The notes: generated by a model from the sequence alone, not told the origin. Positions 45,605 to 54,307 are shown, numbered from the stretch's first letter. The stretch: DNA of 64,000 nt from Actinoplanes solisilvae (GCF_003999975.1 NZ_RJAC01000005.1:186001-250000), one strand, 5' to 3'. Numbers and translations: made by a program.

Positions 45605-46794
45605 TAGGCCAGCGAGGCCGCGACGATCACGAGGCTGAGCAGCGCGGGCAGCCCGGTGAGCCAGAGCAGCCCGACCACCGAGACCAGGCCGACGCCGGCG
45701 ACGACCCGGGCGCGCCCGCGCGGCAGCAGGCGCAGCGCGGCTGCCGTGCCCAGCACGTAGACCAGCGTGAAGCAGCCGGTGACCAGCAGCAGCGAGGTGT
45801 GCAGGTCGATCGGGAGGAAGGCCGAGGCGATGCTGCCCAGGAAGACCGCGGTCAGCGCCTTGCGGGGCGTGCCCGCCAGCCGGGCCGGCAGCGCACCGTC
45901 ACGGGCCAGGGCCGCCCCGAGCTGCGAGGCCCCGGCGAGGTAGGCGTTGACGGCCCCGACCGTGAGCAGGACGGCGACGATCGCGGTGATCACCCGTACC
46001 GGACCACCGAGGCCGGAGGCGAGCAGGTCGGCCAGCGGCGCCGAACTGCCGGCCAGGCCGGGGCCGAGCACGAGCACGCTGGTGGCGGCGATCGCCAGGT
46101 AGAGGACGCCGACGATGACGACGGCGATCGACGTCGCCCGGGGCACGTCGCGGCGCGGGTTGCGGTAGGAGGCGGCCAGCGACGAGACGGCCTCCCAGCC
46201 GGCGAAGCCCCAGACCAGCACGGCGGCGGCCGACCCGATCCCGGCCCAGCCGTGCGGGGCGAACGGGGTGAGGTTGTCGAAGCTGGCGTGCGGCAGGGCG
46301 GCGATCACGGTGACGACCAGCAGCAACGCGAGCACACCGGTCAGCACGAGCTGCACCCGGCCCGAGACCCGCAGGCCGAACCAGTTCATCGTGAAGACGG
46401 CGCCGACGATGACGAGGAAGGTCAGCAGCATCGTGGTGCGGCCGCCGCCGAGTACGTCGGCCACGTACCCGCCGGCGAACGCGGTCGCGGCCGGGGCGCC
46501 GAGCGGGACCGCGAAGAAGAAGCACCAGCCGATCGCGGCGCCGACGCGCGGGCCGAACGCCAGCCGCACATAGGTGGAGACGCCGCCGCCGTCCGGGTGC
46601 CGGGCCCCGAGCGCGGCGAAGGTCAGGGCCAGTGGGGCGGACAGGACGATCAGCGCGAGCCAGGCGACCAGCGACGCGGGTCCGGCGACCTCGGCGGCCA
46701 GGGCCGGCATCGAGATCACGCCGGTGCCGAGAACGGCGCCCACGCACAGCGCGGCCCCCTGGGCCAGGGACAGTCCGGATTTCGAGCTCGTCAT
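45484..46794 (-). CDS. APC-family amino acid permease/exporter (YjeH-like)
   Basis: Twelve-helix amino acid transporter of 436 residues. GAALCVGAVLGTGVISMPALAAEVAGP is the APC first-helix glycine motif. GFAGWEAVSSLAASYRNPRRDVPRA near residue 205 marks helix 6, and the late LARDGALPARLAGTP resembles YjeH, an exporter of methionine and branched-chain amino acids. ATG start at 46794. The polar C-terminal tail (about 40 residues) is encoded opposite the 3' end of the PdxR-like gene; the overlap is 121 bases. Confidence 0.85.
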   Translation of the reverse strand: MTSSKSGLSLAQGAALCVGAVLGTGVISMPALAAEVAGPASLVAWLALIVLSAPLALTFAALGARHPDGGGVSTYVRLAFGPRVGAAIGWCFFFAVPLGAPAATAFAGGYVADVLGGGRTTMLLTFLVIVGAVFTMNWFGLRVSGRVQLVLTGVLALLLVVTVIAALPHASFDNLTPFAPHGWAGIGSAAAVLVWGFAGWEAVSSLAASYRNPRRDVPRATSIAVVIVGVLYLAIAATSVLVLGPGLAGSSAPLADLLASGLGGPVRVITAIVAVLLTVGAVNAYLAGASQLGAALARDGALPARLAGTPRKALTAVFLGSIASAFLPIDLHTSLLLVTGCFTLVYVLGTAAALRLLPRGRARVVAGVGLVSVVGLLWLTGLPALLSLVIVAASLAYQAWRARSAANRVIPSSSSAGSTAPNPNTKPACLVGEPSE

Positions 46795-46858
46795 GCCTTC
46801 ACGCTAGGCCCGCATTGGCTCGCCGTTTGGACCAATTCCGGTCAGATCAAATGGGCCA

Positions 46859-46943
46859 AATGAGGGTTCTTCAGGGCGGTGGAGACCCAAGCCGCCAACC
46901 TCCGCGGGGTGCAGCTCCAGGTCGGCCCTGAAGAACCCTCATT
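46859..46943. repeat. 85-bp element with perfect 19-bp inverted ends
   Basis: AATGAGGGTTCTTCAGGGC (46859-46877) and its exact reverse complement (46925-46943) enclose 47 bases. It lies between the APC permease start and the stop of the next gene; the right arm ends on that stop. There is no transposase and no clear target duplication. It could be a MITE-like or REP-like dispersed repeat, or a terminator with a long stem. Confidence 0.75.
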
Positions 46944-47554
46944 CACAGGGCCAGGCGAGCGTTGCGCAGGTCGTCGCCGTCGACCGTGACCCGCGCGTTC
47001 TCCTTGCGGCCGGTCACGAAGAGCGCGATCTCGCCGGGCGGCCCGGACAGGGTGGCCGACGGCGTGTCGCCGACGTCGAAAGACCCGTACCCGTCGGCGT
47101 TGACCCGGACCCGCACACCGGCCCGCCGAAGAGTGAGTCTGCCGGTCACCCGGACGGCCTTCCACAGCGCCGACTCGAAGCCCCGGTCCAGGTCACGCGG
47201 CTGCCAGCCGGGCTGACCGCGCCGCGCGTCCTCGTGGTGCACGAAGAACTCGATGGTGTTCGTGACCTCGTCCAGGAGAGGATTGCTCACCGGGCTCCAC
47301 CATGGCGCCCTCCGCGCGTCGTGCACGATCTCGGCGTACGGGCGGGCCGCGATGCCCAGCCGCACGCGTTCGGCATAGCCGTGCAACGGCGGCAGCAACC
47401 CGCCGGCCGCCGCGTCGGGCCGGCGGTCGCGCAGCACCAGGTGAGCCGCGAGGTCGCGGGTGGTCCAACCCTCGCAGAGAGTGGGCTGGTCAGGGCCGAG
47501 ACGCAGGAGCAGGTCGGCGAGCAGTCGCCGTTCGCGCTGGGCATAGGCGGTCAC
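46943..47554 (-). CDS. TIGR03085-type DinB/maleylpyruvate isomerase-fold protein
   Basis: Four-helix-bundle protein of 203 residues. The N-terminal ERRLLADLLLRLGPDQPTLCEGWTTRDLAAHLVLRDRRPD carries the typical W-x2-x-D-x2-A-H-L motif with the first metal-ligand His, and EFFVHHEDARRGQPGW near residue 100 supplies the other histidines. Such proteins are mycothiol-dependent enzymes or DinB-like; the actual reaction is unknown. GTG start at 47554, divergent from the ABC exporter. The stop coincides with an inverted-repeat element. Confidence 0.82.
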   Translation of the reverse strand: MTAYAQRERRLLADLLLRLGPDQPTLCEGWTTRDLAAHLVLRDRRPDAAAGGLLPPLHGYAERVRLGIAARPYAEIVHDARRAPWWSPVSNPLLDEVTNTIEFFVHHEDARRGQPGWQPRDLDRGFESALWKAVRVTGRLTLRRAGVRVRVNADGYGSFDVGDTPSATLSGPPGEIALFVTGRKENARVTVDGDDLRNARLAL

Positions 47555-47664
47555 TACGTGATGGTAGACACAGGGTGCGATGGTGAACGGCGGCGCGGTG
47601 TTCGGCAGGATGGGTATGTAAGGCCGGAACCGCCGGCGAATCCTTACCAGTCGGGTAGGAAATC

Positions 47665-49452
47665 TTGAGCACCAGGTCCAGCCGCGATGTGCTGGTACGG
47701 GGACTGCGGGTGCTGGGTCAGGCGATCAAGGCGGAGCCTCGCCTGTTCACGATCGGCGTCGTCGGCAGCAGCGTGTTCGGTCTGCTGGTCATCGCCAACT
47801 CGTACGTCGTCGGCGGCATCATCGGCCGTGTCGTCGTGCCCGCGTTCAACGACGGGTCCACCAGCACGGGCACCCTCGTACTGATCGCCGTGATCTTCCT
47901 CGGCCTCAGCGTGCTGCGCGTCGCCAGCATCTTCGGCCGTCGTCTCGGCGCCGGCTACATGCAGTTCCGTCTCCAGGCCCGCTACCGACGCGCGGTCACC
48001 CGGCGCTATCTGTCGCTGCCGCCCTCCTGGCACCAGAAACACGCCACCGGCACCCTGCTGTCCAACGCGAACTCCGACGTCGAGGCGGCCTTCGTACCGA
48101 TCGCGCCGTTGCCCTTCGCCGTCGGCACCATCGTCATGATCGTCGCCGCGGTGATCGCGCTCTTCCTCACCGACTGGGTGCTCGCGCTGGTCGGCGTCAC
48201 GCTCTTCCCCGCCCTGTTCGGCATGAACGTCGTCTACTCCCGATACATGTCGCCGCGCCAGATCAAGGCCCAGCAGATGCGGGCCAAGGTCAGCGCGGTC
48301 GCCCACGAAAGCTTCGACGGCGCCCTGGTCGTCAAGACGATGGGCCGCGAGGAAGACGAGTCGCGCCGCTTCCGCGTCTACGTCGACGAACTGCGCGACT
48401 CGCTGATCGCGGTGGGCCGGCTGCGCGGTCTGTTCGACCCGCTGATGGACTCGCTGCCCAGCGTCGGCACGCTCGCCGTGCTGCTGCTCGGCGCCTGGCG
48501 GCTGCAGGACGGCGCGATCAGCGTCGCCGAGCTGGTCACCGTGTCGTTCCTGTTCACCGTGCTGGCCTTCCCCGTACGGGCGATCGGCTGGGTGGTCGGC
48601 GAACTGCCCCGCAGCGTCGCCGGCTGGGAGAGAGTCCAGGCCGTGCTGGCCGCCGACGGCGATCTCACGTACGGCTCGGCCGTCGCCCCCGGCCCCGGCC
48701 CGGCCACCCTGCGTTTCGACAAGGTCGACTTCGCGTACGGGGACGGGCCGCTGGTCCTCAACGACGTCACCTTCACCGTGCCGCCCGGCCGCACGGTCGC
48801 CCTGGTCGGCGCGACCGGCTCGGGCAAATCGACGATCGCGTCGCTCGCGGTGCGCCTGGTCGACCCGGACAGCGGGCAGATCTCGCTCGACGGGGTGCCG
48901 CTGCCCTCGCTCACCGAGCCTGCCCTGACCAGCGCGTCCGCGCTCGTGCCGCAACTCCCGTTCGTCTTCGACGACACCGTGCGCGGCAACATCACGCTCG
49001 AACGCGACGGGCTCGACGACGAGGCCGCCTGGTCGGCGCTGCGCCTGGCCCAGGCCGACGGCTTCGTGACCAAGCTGCCCGACGGGCTCGACACCGCGGT
49101 CGGCGAACGCGGCACATCGCTGTCAGGCGGCCAGCGGCAGCGGCTCACCCTGGCCCGCGCCCTGGCCGGCCGGCCGCGGCTCCTCGTGCTCGACGACGCG
49201 ACCAGCGCCGTCGACCCGCGCGTCGAAGCGGCCATCCTCGCGTCGCTGCGCGGGCGGGACGCGGGGGCGTCGATCCTCGTCGTCGCCTACCGGCGCGCCA
49301 CGATTGCGCTCGCCGACGAGGTCGTCTATCTCGAACAGGGCAAAGTCGTCGCCGCCGGCACCCACACCGAGCTGCTGGCCAACCACGAGGGCTACGCCGA
49401 GCTCGTCACCGCGTACGAGAAAGCCGACGCGGAGAAGGTCGAAACATCATGA
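47665..49452 (+). CDS. ABC exporter half-transporter with degenerate ATPase site
   Basis: Half-transporter of 595 residues: six-helix membrane domain (about 20-315) and C-terminal ATPase (about 345-585). Walker A GATGSGKST and signature LSGGQRQR are canonical. Walker B ends LLVLDDATSAVD with Asp where the catalytic Glu should be, and the H-loop reads VVAYRRAT with Tyr for His. This is the non-catalytic partner of a heterodimeric exporter. TTG start at 47665 with AGGA upstream. The stop overlaps the partner gene (ATGA). Confidence 0.9.
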   Translation: MSTRSSRDVLVRGLRVLGQAIKAEPRLFTIGVVGSSVFGLLVIANSYVVGGIIGRVVVPAFNDGSTSTGTLVLIAVIFLGLSVLRVASIFGRRLGAGYMQFRLQARYRRAVTRRYLSLPPSWHQKHATGTLLSNANSDVEAAFVPIAPLPFAVGTIVMIVAAVIALFLTDWVLALVGVTLFPALFGMNVVYSRYMSPRQIKAQQMRAKVSAVAHESFDGALVVKTMGREEDESRRFRVYVDELRDSLIAVGRLRGLFDPLMDSLPSVGTLAVLLLGAWRLQDGAISVAELVTVSFLFTVLAFPVRAIGWVVGELPRSVAGWERVQAVLAADGDLTYGSAVAPGPGPATLRFDKVDFAYGDGPLVLNDVTFTVPPGRTVALVGATGSGKSTIASLAVRLVDPDSGQISLDGVPLPSLTEPALTSASALVPQLPFVFDDTVRGNITLERDGLDDEAAWSALRLAQADGFVTKLPDGLDTAVGERGTSLSGGQRQRLTLARALAGRPRLLVLDDATSAVDPRVEAAILASLRGRDAGASILVVAYRRATIALADEVVYLEQGKVVAAGTHTELLANHEGYAELVTAYEKADAEKVETS

Positions 49453-51206
49453 CTCAGGGCACCCTCGCCACCGTGCGCCGCGGCTTGGCGCTCTCGCCGG
49501 AACTGCGGCCCGGCCTGGCCGGGACGATCGGGCTGGCCGTCGTGCAGATGGCCGGCCGCGTCGCCGTGCCGATCGCCGTGCAGCAGGGCATCGACCACGG
49601 CATCCGCGGCGCCGGCGGGCCCGACCTCGGCTTCATCGTCGTAGTCGTGGCGCTCACCTTCGTCGCCCTGATGATCTCCACGTTGGCCGGTTACCTGATG
49701 ACCCGCCGCCTGTTCACAGTCAGCGAGACCGCGCTCGGCGGGCTGCGCTCACGCACATTCCGCCACATCCACGACCTGTCGATGCTGCACCAGCAGTCCG
49801 AACGCCGCGGCACGATGGTGTCCCGCGTGACCAGCGACGTCGACCAGATCTCGACCTTCCTGCAAACCGGCGGCGTGCAGTTGCTGCTGGCCAGCGGTCA
49901 GCTGCTGGTCTCCACGATCGTGATGTTCGTCTACTCGTGGCAACTCACGATCGTCGTGCTGCTCGCCTTCGGGCCGGCCGTCGCGGTGATCCGGCTCTTC
50001 CAGAAGCGGCTCGCGGCGGTCTACGGCGCGGTCCGCGAACGCACCGGCGTGATGCTGGGCGCCATCGCCGAAAGTGTCGTCGGGGCCATGGTCATCCGGG
50101 CGTACGGGGTGGCCGGCCGCACCGAGAAAAGGCTCGACGACTCGATCGGCCGGCTCGAGACCGCCCAGCGGCGCGCCATGCGGACAAGTGTGACCAGCTT
50201 CTCCAGCGGCGAGATCGGGGCCGGACTCGCGCTGGCCGGGGTGGTCGTCGTAGGCGTGCTCATCGGCGTCGACGGCGGGCTGTCAGTCGGGCGCCTCACC
50301 GCGTTCCTGTTCCTGGTGACGCTGTTCATCCAGCCGGTGCAGATCGCCACCGACATGCTGAACGAAGCGCAGAACGCGGTGGCGGGGTGGCGTCGCGTAC
50401 TCGACGTACTCGACGTGGAACCCGACGTCAAAGACCCGGACGAGGTCGGAGTCGACCTGCCGGCAGGGCCGCTGTCGGTGCGCTTCGACGACGTGTCATT
50501 CAGCTACCCGGGCGGGCCGATCGTGCTCGCCGACGTCGACCTGGAGATCAAGCCACGTACGAAAGTAGCCGTGGTCGGAGAGACCGGAAGCGGGAAGACC
50601 ACATTCGCGAAGCTGCTCACCCGGCTGATGGACCCGGTCTCCGGTGCCGTGCTGCTGTCCGGGACACCGCTGCGCGACGTGCGGTTCGCGGCCCTGCGGT
50701 CGCGGGTGGTGATGGTGCCGCAGGACGGATTCCTGTTCGACGCGACAATCGCGGAGAACATCCGCTTCGCCGAGCCCTCCCTGACCGATGCCCAGCTGAC
50801 GGCGGCCTTCACCGAACTGGGGCTGGCCGACTGGCTGAGTGGGCTGCCGGGCGGGCTCGAGACGCCAGTCGGGGAGCGCGGGGAATCGCTGAGCGTGGGG
50901 GAGCGGCAGCTCGTGGCCCTGGTACGCGCCTATGTTGCCGACCCGGATCTGCTGGTGCTCGACGAGGCGACCAGTGCAGTCGACCCGGCCACCGAAGTGC
51001 GGCTGCAGAGGGCGCTCGACACGGTGACCCGCGGCCGGACGACCGTGGCGATCGCGCACCGGTTGTCTACGGCACAGGCGGCGGATGAAGTGATCGTCGT
51101 GGATGCGGGGCGGGTGGTGCAGCGGGGGGCGCATTCGGCGCTGGTCGCGGAGGAAGGGTCGATTTACGCCAAGCTGTATGCGTCTTGGCTGGAACAGACT
51201 CGGTGA
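49449..51206 (+). CDS. ABC exporter half-transporter with catalytic ATPase site
   Basis: Partner half-transporter of 585 residues with membrane domain (about 15-310) and ATPase (about 340-575). Walker A GETGSGKTT, Walker B LLVLDEATSAVD (Glu present) and H-loop VAIAHRLS are intact. Its signature is LSVGERQL rather than LSGGQ, as expected for the subunit that completes the partner's degenerate site. The pair resembles TmrAB/TM287-288-type exporters. ATG overlaps the upstream stop. Substrate unknown. It is followed by a 103-bp inverted-repeat element. Confidence 0.92.
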   Translation: MTQGTLATVRRGLALSPELRPGLAGTIGLAVVQMAGRVAVPIAVQQGIDHGIRGAGGPDLGFIVVVVALTFVALMISTLAGYLMTRRLFTVSETALGGLRSRTFRHIHDLSMLHQQSERRGTMVSRVTSDVDQISTFLQTGGVQLLLASGQLLVSTIVMFVYSWQLTIVVLLAFGPAVAVIRLFQKRLAAVYGAVRERTGVMLGAIAESVVGAMVIRAYGVAGRTEKRLDDSIGRLETAQRRAMRTSVTSFSSGEIGAGLALAGVVVVGVLIGVDGGLSVGRLTAFLFLVTLFIQPVQIATDMLNEAQNAVAGWRRVLDVLDVEPDVKDPDEVGVDLPAGPLSVRFDDVSFSYPGGPIVLADVDLEIKPRTKVAVVGETGSGKTTFAKLLTRLMDPVSGAVLLSGTPLRDVRFAALRSRVVMVPQDGFLFDATIAENIRFAEPSLTDAQLTAAFTELGLADWLSGLPGGLETPVGERGESLSVGERQLVALVRAYVADPDLLVLDEATSAVDPATEVRLQRALDTVTRGRTTVAIAHRLSTAQAADEVIVVDAGRVVQRGAHSALVAEEGSIYAKLYASWLEQTR

Positions 51207-51238
51207 GCTGAGCTTATGGGCTCCGCTTCGCTCCGCCG

Positions 51239-51341
51239 GCGATTGCCCCTTTGAGGCTGATGGGCAGGGACCCGTTTTTCCGCCGTCGCACACCCCGCGA
51301 CGTCGAAAAAACGGGTCCCTGCCCATCAGCGGGGCAATCGC
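51239..51341. repeat. 103-bp long hairpin element
   Basis: Outer arms of 11 bp (GCGATTGCCCC at 51239-51249, its complement at 51331-51341), then a 6-base bulge on the left, then inner arms of 24 bp with no mismatch (51256-51279 and 51307-51330, beginning GCTGATGGGCAGGGACCCG). A further CGTCGC/GCGACG stem lies in the loop. T5 and A6 runs sit at the inner ends of the arms. It lies between the convergent ABC exporter and rpsD genes. Either a bidirectional terminator or a miniature repeat; the remaining gap to 51442 holds nothing else I can name. Confidence 0.8.
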
Positions 51342-51442
51342 GGGTCGCTAGACTTCGAGCGAGTTCGCGCAAAATATGGGGTTTTGGTGGGGTGCAACCC
51401 TTGGTGGATGGGTTGGGTGGGTTGACGCCGGTGGGTTTGTGG

Positions 51443-52051
51443 TTAGCGGGCGTAGAACTCGACTACCAGTTGCTCGTCGCACTGGACGCGGATCTCTGAG
51501 CGCTCGGGGAGGCGCAGGACGGTGATGCGCAGGTCCTCTACGGCGGTTGAGAGGTAGGGGGCTGTGGGGCCGTCCAGGTGGGCGCCGGCGGCGGCCAGCT
51601 GGAACGGGGGCTTTTGGCGGCTCTTGTCGCGGACCGCGATCACCTGGCCGGGCTTCAGGCGGTAGCTGGGGCGGTCTACCTTCTTGCCGTCGACCATGAA
51701 GTGGCCGTGCACGACCAGCTGGCGGGCCTGGTAGATGGTGCGGGCCAGGCCGGCGCGCATCACCGTGGCGTCTAGGCGGCGCTCGAGCAGGCTGACCATC
51801 GTCTCGCCGGTCTTGCCCTCGGCGCGGTGGGCGTCGTCGTACGCCTTGCGCATCTGGGACTCGCTGATGTTGTACTGGTGCCGCAACCGCTGCTTCTCGA
51901 GGAGCCGCACCTGGTAGTCCGAGGCCTTACGGCGAGACCGGCCGTGCACACCCGGCGGGAAGGGCCGCTTCTCGAAGTACTTCACGCACTTCGGCGTCAG
52001 CGGGAGGCCGAGCGCCCGAGAGAGCTTGGCCTTGGGTCGGGAGTTGTTCAT
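51443..52051 (-). CDS. rpsD: 30S ribosomal protein S4, cysteine-free paralogue
   Basis: S4 of 202 residues with the S4 RNA-binding domain near residues 90-150 ([37 protein letters not shown]). The N-terminus [30 protein letters not shown] lacks the zinc-binding cysteine cluster of the standard form; only one Cys is seen there. It is not in the usual rpsM-rpsK-rpsD-rpoA operon. Such zinc-independent paralogues often serve under metal limitation. ATG at 52051. Two DtxR/IdeR-type boxes lie in the gap before its divergent neighbour, so iron control is possible, though zinc control would be expected. Confidence 0.9.
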   Translation of the reverse strand: MNNSRPKAKLSRALGLPLTPKCVKYFEKRPFPPGVHGRSRRKASDYQVRLLEKQRLRHQYNISESQMRKAYDDAHRAEGKTGETMVSLLERRLDATVMRAGLARTIYQARQLVVHGHFMVDGKKVDRPSYRLKPGQVIAVRDKSRQKPPFQLAAAGAHLDGPTAPYLSTAVEDLRITVLRLPERSEIRVQCDEQLVVEFYAR

Positions 52052-52102
52052 GAAGTCTCCGAGTCACTTGTGCTTGAGGCCGGTGTTCCCCGAACCGGGT
52101 GT

Positions 52103-52139
52103 TACGGTTAGCCTCACCTTACTAAGGCAAGCCTAACCG
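52103..52139. promoter_or_regulatory. twin DtxR/IdeR-type iron boxes
   Basis: TACGGTTAGCCTCACCTTA (52103-52121) matches the reverse of the IdeR/DmdR consensus TTAGGTTAGGCTAACCTAA at about 15 of 19 bases. An adjacent second site, CTAAGGCAAGCCTAACC (52122-52138), matches less well. Such overlapping pairs bind two dimers of an iron-dependent repressor. The site is 20-56 bases before the DUF2470 ATG and 52 bases before the S4 start on the other strand. Consensus from memory; not computed. Confidence 0.7.
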
Positions 52140-52158
52140 GTGCCCGGAGGTCCACACC

Positions 52159-52884
52159 ATGCAGCCCACCCATGCCGAGGTCGCGCGTACGCTCGCCGCA
52201 GGCCACCTGCCCGGCGTCGCGCACGTCGCCTGCCGTCCGGGGCCGCTTCCCGTGCGGCACGTCACCGACGCGAACGGCCGGGTGCTCCTGCTCTCGCCGA
52301 GTGACGGCGCCTTCGCGGCCTCGCTGCGCCCGCAGGAGGGCAACGACGACGTCGCGATGGTGCTCGACATCTCCGACGTGCCGCCGATGGCGGGTTCGCC
52401 GACCATCGGCCGCGTGTGGCTGAGTGGCTGGGCGACCCTGCTCGAGGGCGACGAGGCCCGGGCCGCGGCGATGGACTACGCCGAGGTCGACGCGTCGGGC
52501 GACCTGCTCGACGTCGGGGCCGGCCAGGTGCTGCACCGCATGGACGTCGCCGAGGTGCGCTACGAGCGCAAGGAGAAGCTGGTCGACGTGGATGTCGACG
52601 AGTTCGCCGAGGCGACCCCCGACCCGCTCTGCCGCATCGAGTTCGACCTGATCGCCGACCTGCTCGACCACCACGAGGCCGAGATGAGCGCCTATGTTCG
52701 GCGGCAGCTCGGCAAGACGTTCCAGCCGGTCGCCGAGCCCCAGGTCGTCCGCATGGACCGGTACGGCTTCATGGTGCGCCTCGACGACAAGCTGGCCCGG
52801 CTGTCCTTCCCGCGCCCGGTGACCGACCGTCAGGACCTGGCCCACCTGCTGCACCCGGTGATCTGCCACCGCTGCAGCGACTGA
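52159..52884 (+). CDS. DUF2470 (HugZ C-terminal-like) protein
   Basis: Protein of 241 residues. The N-terminal part (about 1-150) is PPOX/split-barrel-like (LLLSPSDGAFAASLRPQEGNDDVAMVLDISDVP...WLSGWATLLEGDEARAAAM). The C-terminal half (about 155-241) is DUF2470-like (ADLLDHHEAEMSAYVRRQ, then VVRMDRYGFMVRLDDKLARLSFPRPV). Known: DUF2470 is the C-terminal domain of HugZ-type heme-utilisation proteins. With twin iron boxes upstream, an iron-starvation role (heme or siderophore iron release) is likely but inferred. Its TGA abuts the TetR gene's stop with no spacer (TGATCA). Confidence 0.82.
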   Translation: MQPTHAEVARTLAAGHLPGVAHVACRPGPLPVRHVTDANGRVLLLSPSDGAFAASLRPQEGNDDVAMVLDISDVPPMAGSPTIGRVWLSGWATLLEGDEARAAAMDYAEVDASGDLLDVGAGQVLHRMDVAEVRYERKEKLVDVDVDEFAEATPDPLCRIEFDLIADLLDHHEAEMSAYVRRQLGKTFQPVAEPQVVRMDRYGFMVRLDDKLARLSFPRPVTDRQDLAHLLHPVICHRCSD

Positions 52885-53496
52885 TCAGTCCCGCTTGAAG
52901 ACTTCCGGCATCGGCTCGGTCAGGAAGCGCTGCACGTTGGGGCCGATGGCCGCGGCCAGCGTGTCGATGTCGGCGCTGGCCAGGGGCTCGATCCTGAGCA
53001 CGTAACGGGCCACCATCGTGCCCGCGATCTGGGTGGCGACCAACGCCGTGCGCATCGGAGCCTCACCCGGGTCCTCGATGATCTCGCCCACCGCCCGGCG
53101 CAGGATCTGCGTGACCACGAACTCGCGCAGCAGCCGCGCCGTCCACTCGTTGCTCAACGCCGAGCGGAACACGGCCAGCGCCGCCGAGCCCGCCGATGAG
53201 TCCCACACCCCCAGGGCCGTACGGACGAGGCGCTCACCGGCCTGCTCACGCGGACCCTCCAAAGCCTGCGGGATCAGCTCGCCCGGGTTGATCGGCGCGT
53301 TCATCACGGCCAGGAAGAGCTTCTCCTTCGTGCCGAAATAGTGGTGCACGAGGGCAGGGTCGACGCCGGCGTCGCCCGCGATGCCACGGATCGACGCCTT
53401 GTCGTAGCCCTTCTCGGCGAAGATCGACCGGGCGGCCTCCAGGATGGACGCGCGAGTGTCCTGGTTGCCGGGACGCCGCCCGCTCCGCCGTGCCAA
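52885..53496 (-). CDS. TetR-family regulator of the ABC-2 exporter
   Basis: Regulator of 203 residues. N-terminal helix-turn-helix: ASILEAARSIFAEKGYDKASIRGIAGDAGVDPALVHHYFGTKEKLF (about 15-60). The C-terminal domain is of the TetR_C_20-like kind (VRTALGVWDSSAGSAALAVFRSALSNEW). TTG start at 53496 lies 9 bases after the permease stop, so it is the last gene of an ATPase-permease-TetR operon and probably represses it. The ligand would be the exported compound. Confidence 0.87.
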   Translation of the reverse strand: MARRSGRRPGNQDTRASILEAARSIFAEKGYDKASIRGIAGDAGVDPALVHHYFGTKEKLFLAVMNAPINPGELIPQALEGPREQAGERLVRTALGVWDSSAGSAALAVFRSALSNEWTARLLREFVVTQILRRAVGEIIEDPGEAPMRTALVATQIAGTMVARYVLRIEPLASADIDTLAAAIGPNVQRFLTEPMPEVFKRD

Positions 53497-53505
53497 TCGA
53501 AGCTC

Positions 53506-54243
53506 CTAAGGGGTTCGCCGTCGCAGGGTCGCGGCCGCGAGGGTGAGCGCCACCAGCGCCGCGCCCGCGACGATCACCAGGTCGCGCCACATCGTGGTGG
53601 TCGCCTCGGTCGAGACGCCCACCTGCAGCAGTGCCTCGACCGCGTAGGTCAGCGGCAGCGCGCTGCTGATCGCGTCGAGCCAGCCGGCCATCTGCTCACG
53701 CGGCACGAACAGGCCGCACAGCAGGATCTGCGGCACGACGACCACCGGTAGGAACTGTACGGCCTGGAACTCGGTGCGCGCGAAGGCGCTGCAGAACAGG
53801 CCGAGAGCCACCCCGAGTACGGCGTTGAGCACCGCGATGAGCACGACGAGGCCCGCGCTGCCGGCGGTGTCCAGGTCGAGCAGCCAGTAGGCCGCCGCGG
53901 TCGCGACCGCCCCCTGCACGGCCGCCGCCAGGCCGAACGCCAGTCCGTACCCGAACAGCAGGTCGATCTTGCCGAGCGGGGTGGTGAGCAGCCTCTCGAG
54001 CGTGCCGGTGGTGCGCTCGCGCAGCATCGCGATGCTGGTCACCAGGAACATGATCACGAACGGGAAGATGCCGAGCATGATCAGAGCGATCCGGTCGAAC
54101 GTCGTGCCGGCTCCGTCGTACATGAAATAGAGCAGGGTCAACAGCAGCGCCGGTACGACGACCAGCAGCGCTACCGTGCGCCGGTCGTGCCGCAGTTGCC
54201 GCAGCACCCGGCTCGCCGTGGCCAGGGTGATCGTGAGGTTCAC
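53506..54243 (-). CDS. ABC-2 type permease
   Basis: Membrane subunit of 245 residues with six hydrophobic segments. RQLRHDRRTVALLVVVPALLLTLLY begins the first. RERTTGTLERLLTTPLGKIDLLFGYGLAFG is the conserved ABC-2 interfacial loop. FCSAFARTEFQAVQFLPVVVVPQILLCGLFVP and LPLTYAVEALLQV follow. I use GTG 54243 because GGGAGG lies six bases upstream; the frame is open to ATG 54279. It pairs with the ATPase just upstream in transcription. Confidence 0.88.
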   Translation of the reverse strand: MNLTITLATASRVLRQLRHDRRTVALLVVVPALLLTLLYFMYDGAGTTFDRIALIMLGIFPFVIMFLVTSIAMLRERTTGTLERLLTTPLGKIDLLFGYGLAFGLAAAVQGAVATAAAYWLLDLDTAGSAGLVVLIAVLNAVLGVALGLFCSAFARTEFQAVQFLPVVVVPQILLCGLFVPREQMAGWLDAISSALPLTYAVEALLQVGVSTEATTTMWRDLVIVAGAALVALTLAAATLRRRTP

Positions 54244-54307
54244 GCTGTGCCTCCCTGGCATGCTCTCCTGGCCCGGCATTCCGCTCCGCTCGTTCCGGTG
54301 CAGTCGG

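Noticed and set aside
46842..47165. Minus-strand frame through the 85-bp inverted-repeat element
   Set aside because: It is an alternative frame of the TIGR03085-type gene running on into the repeat; no domain.
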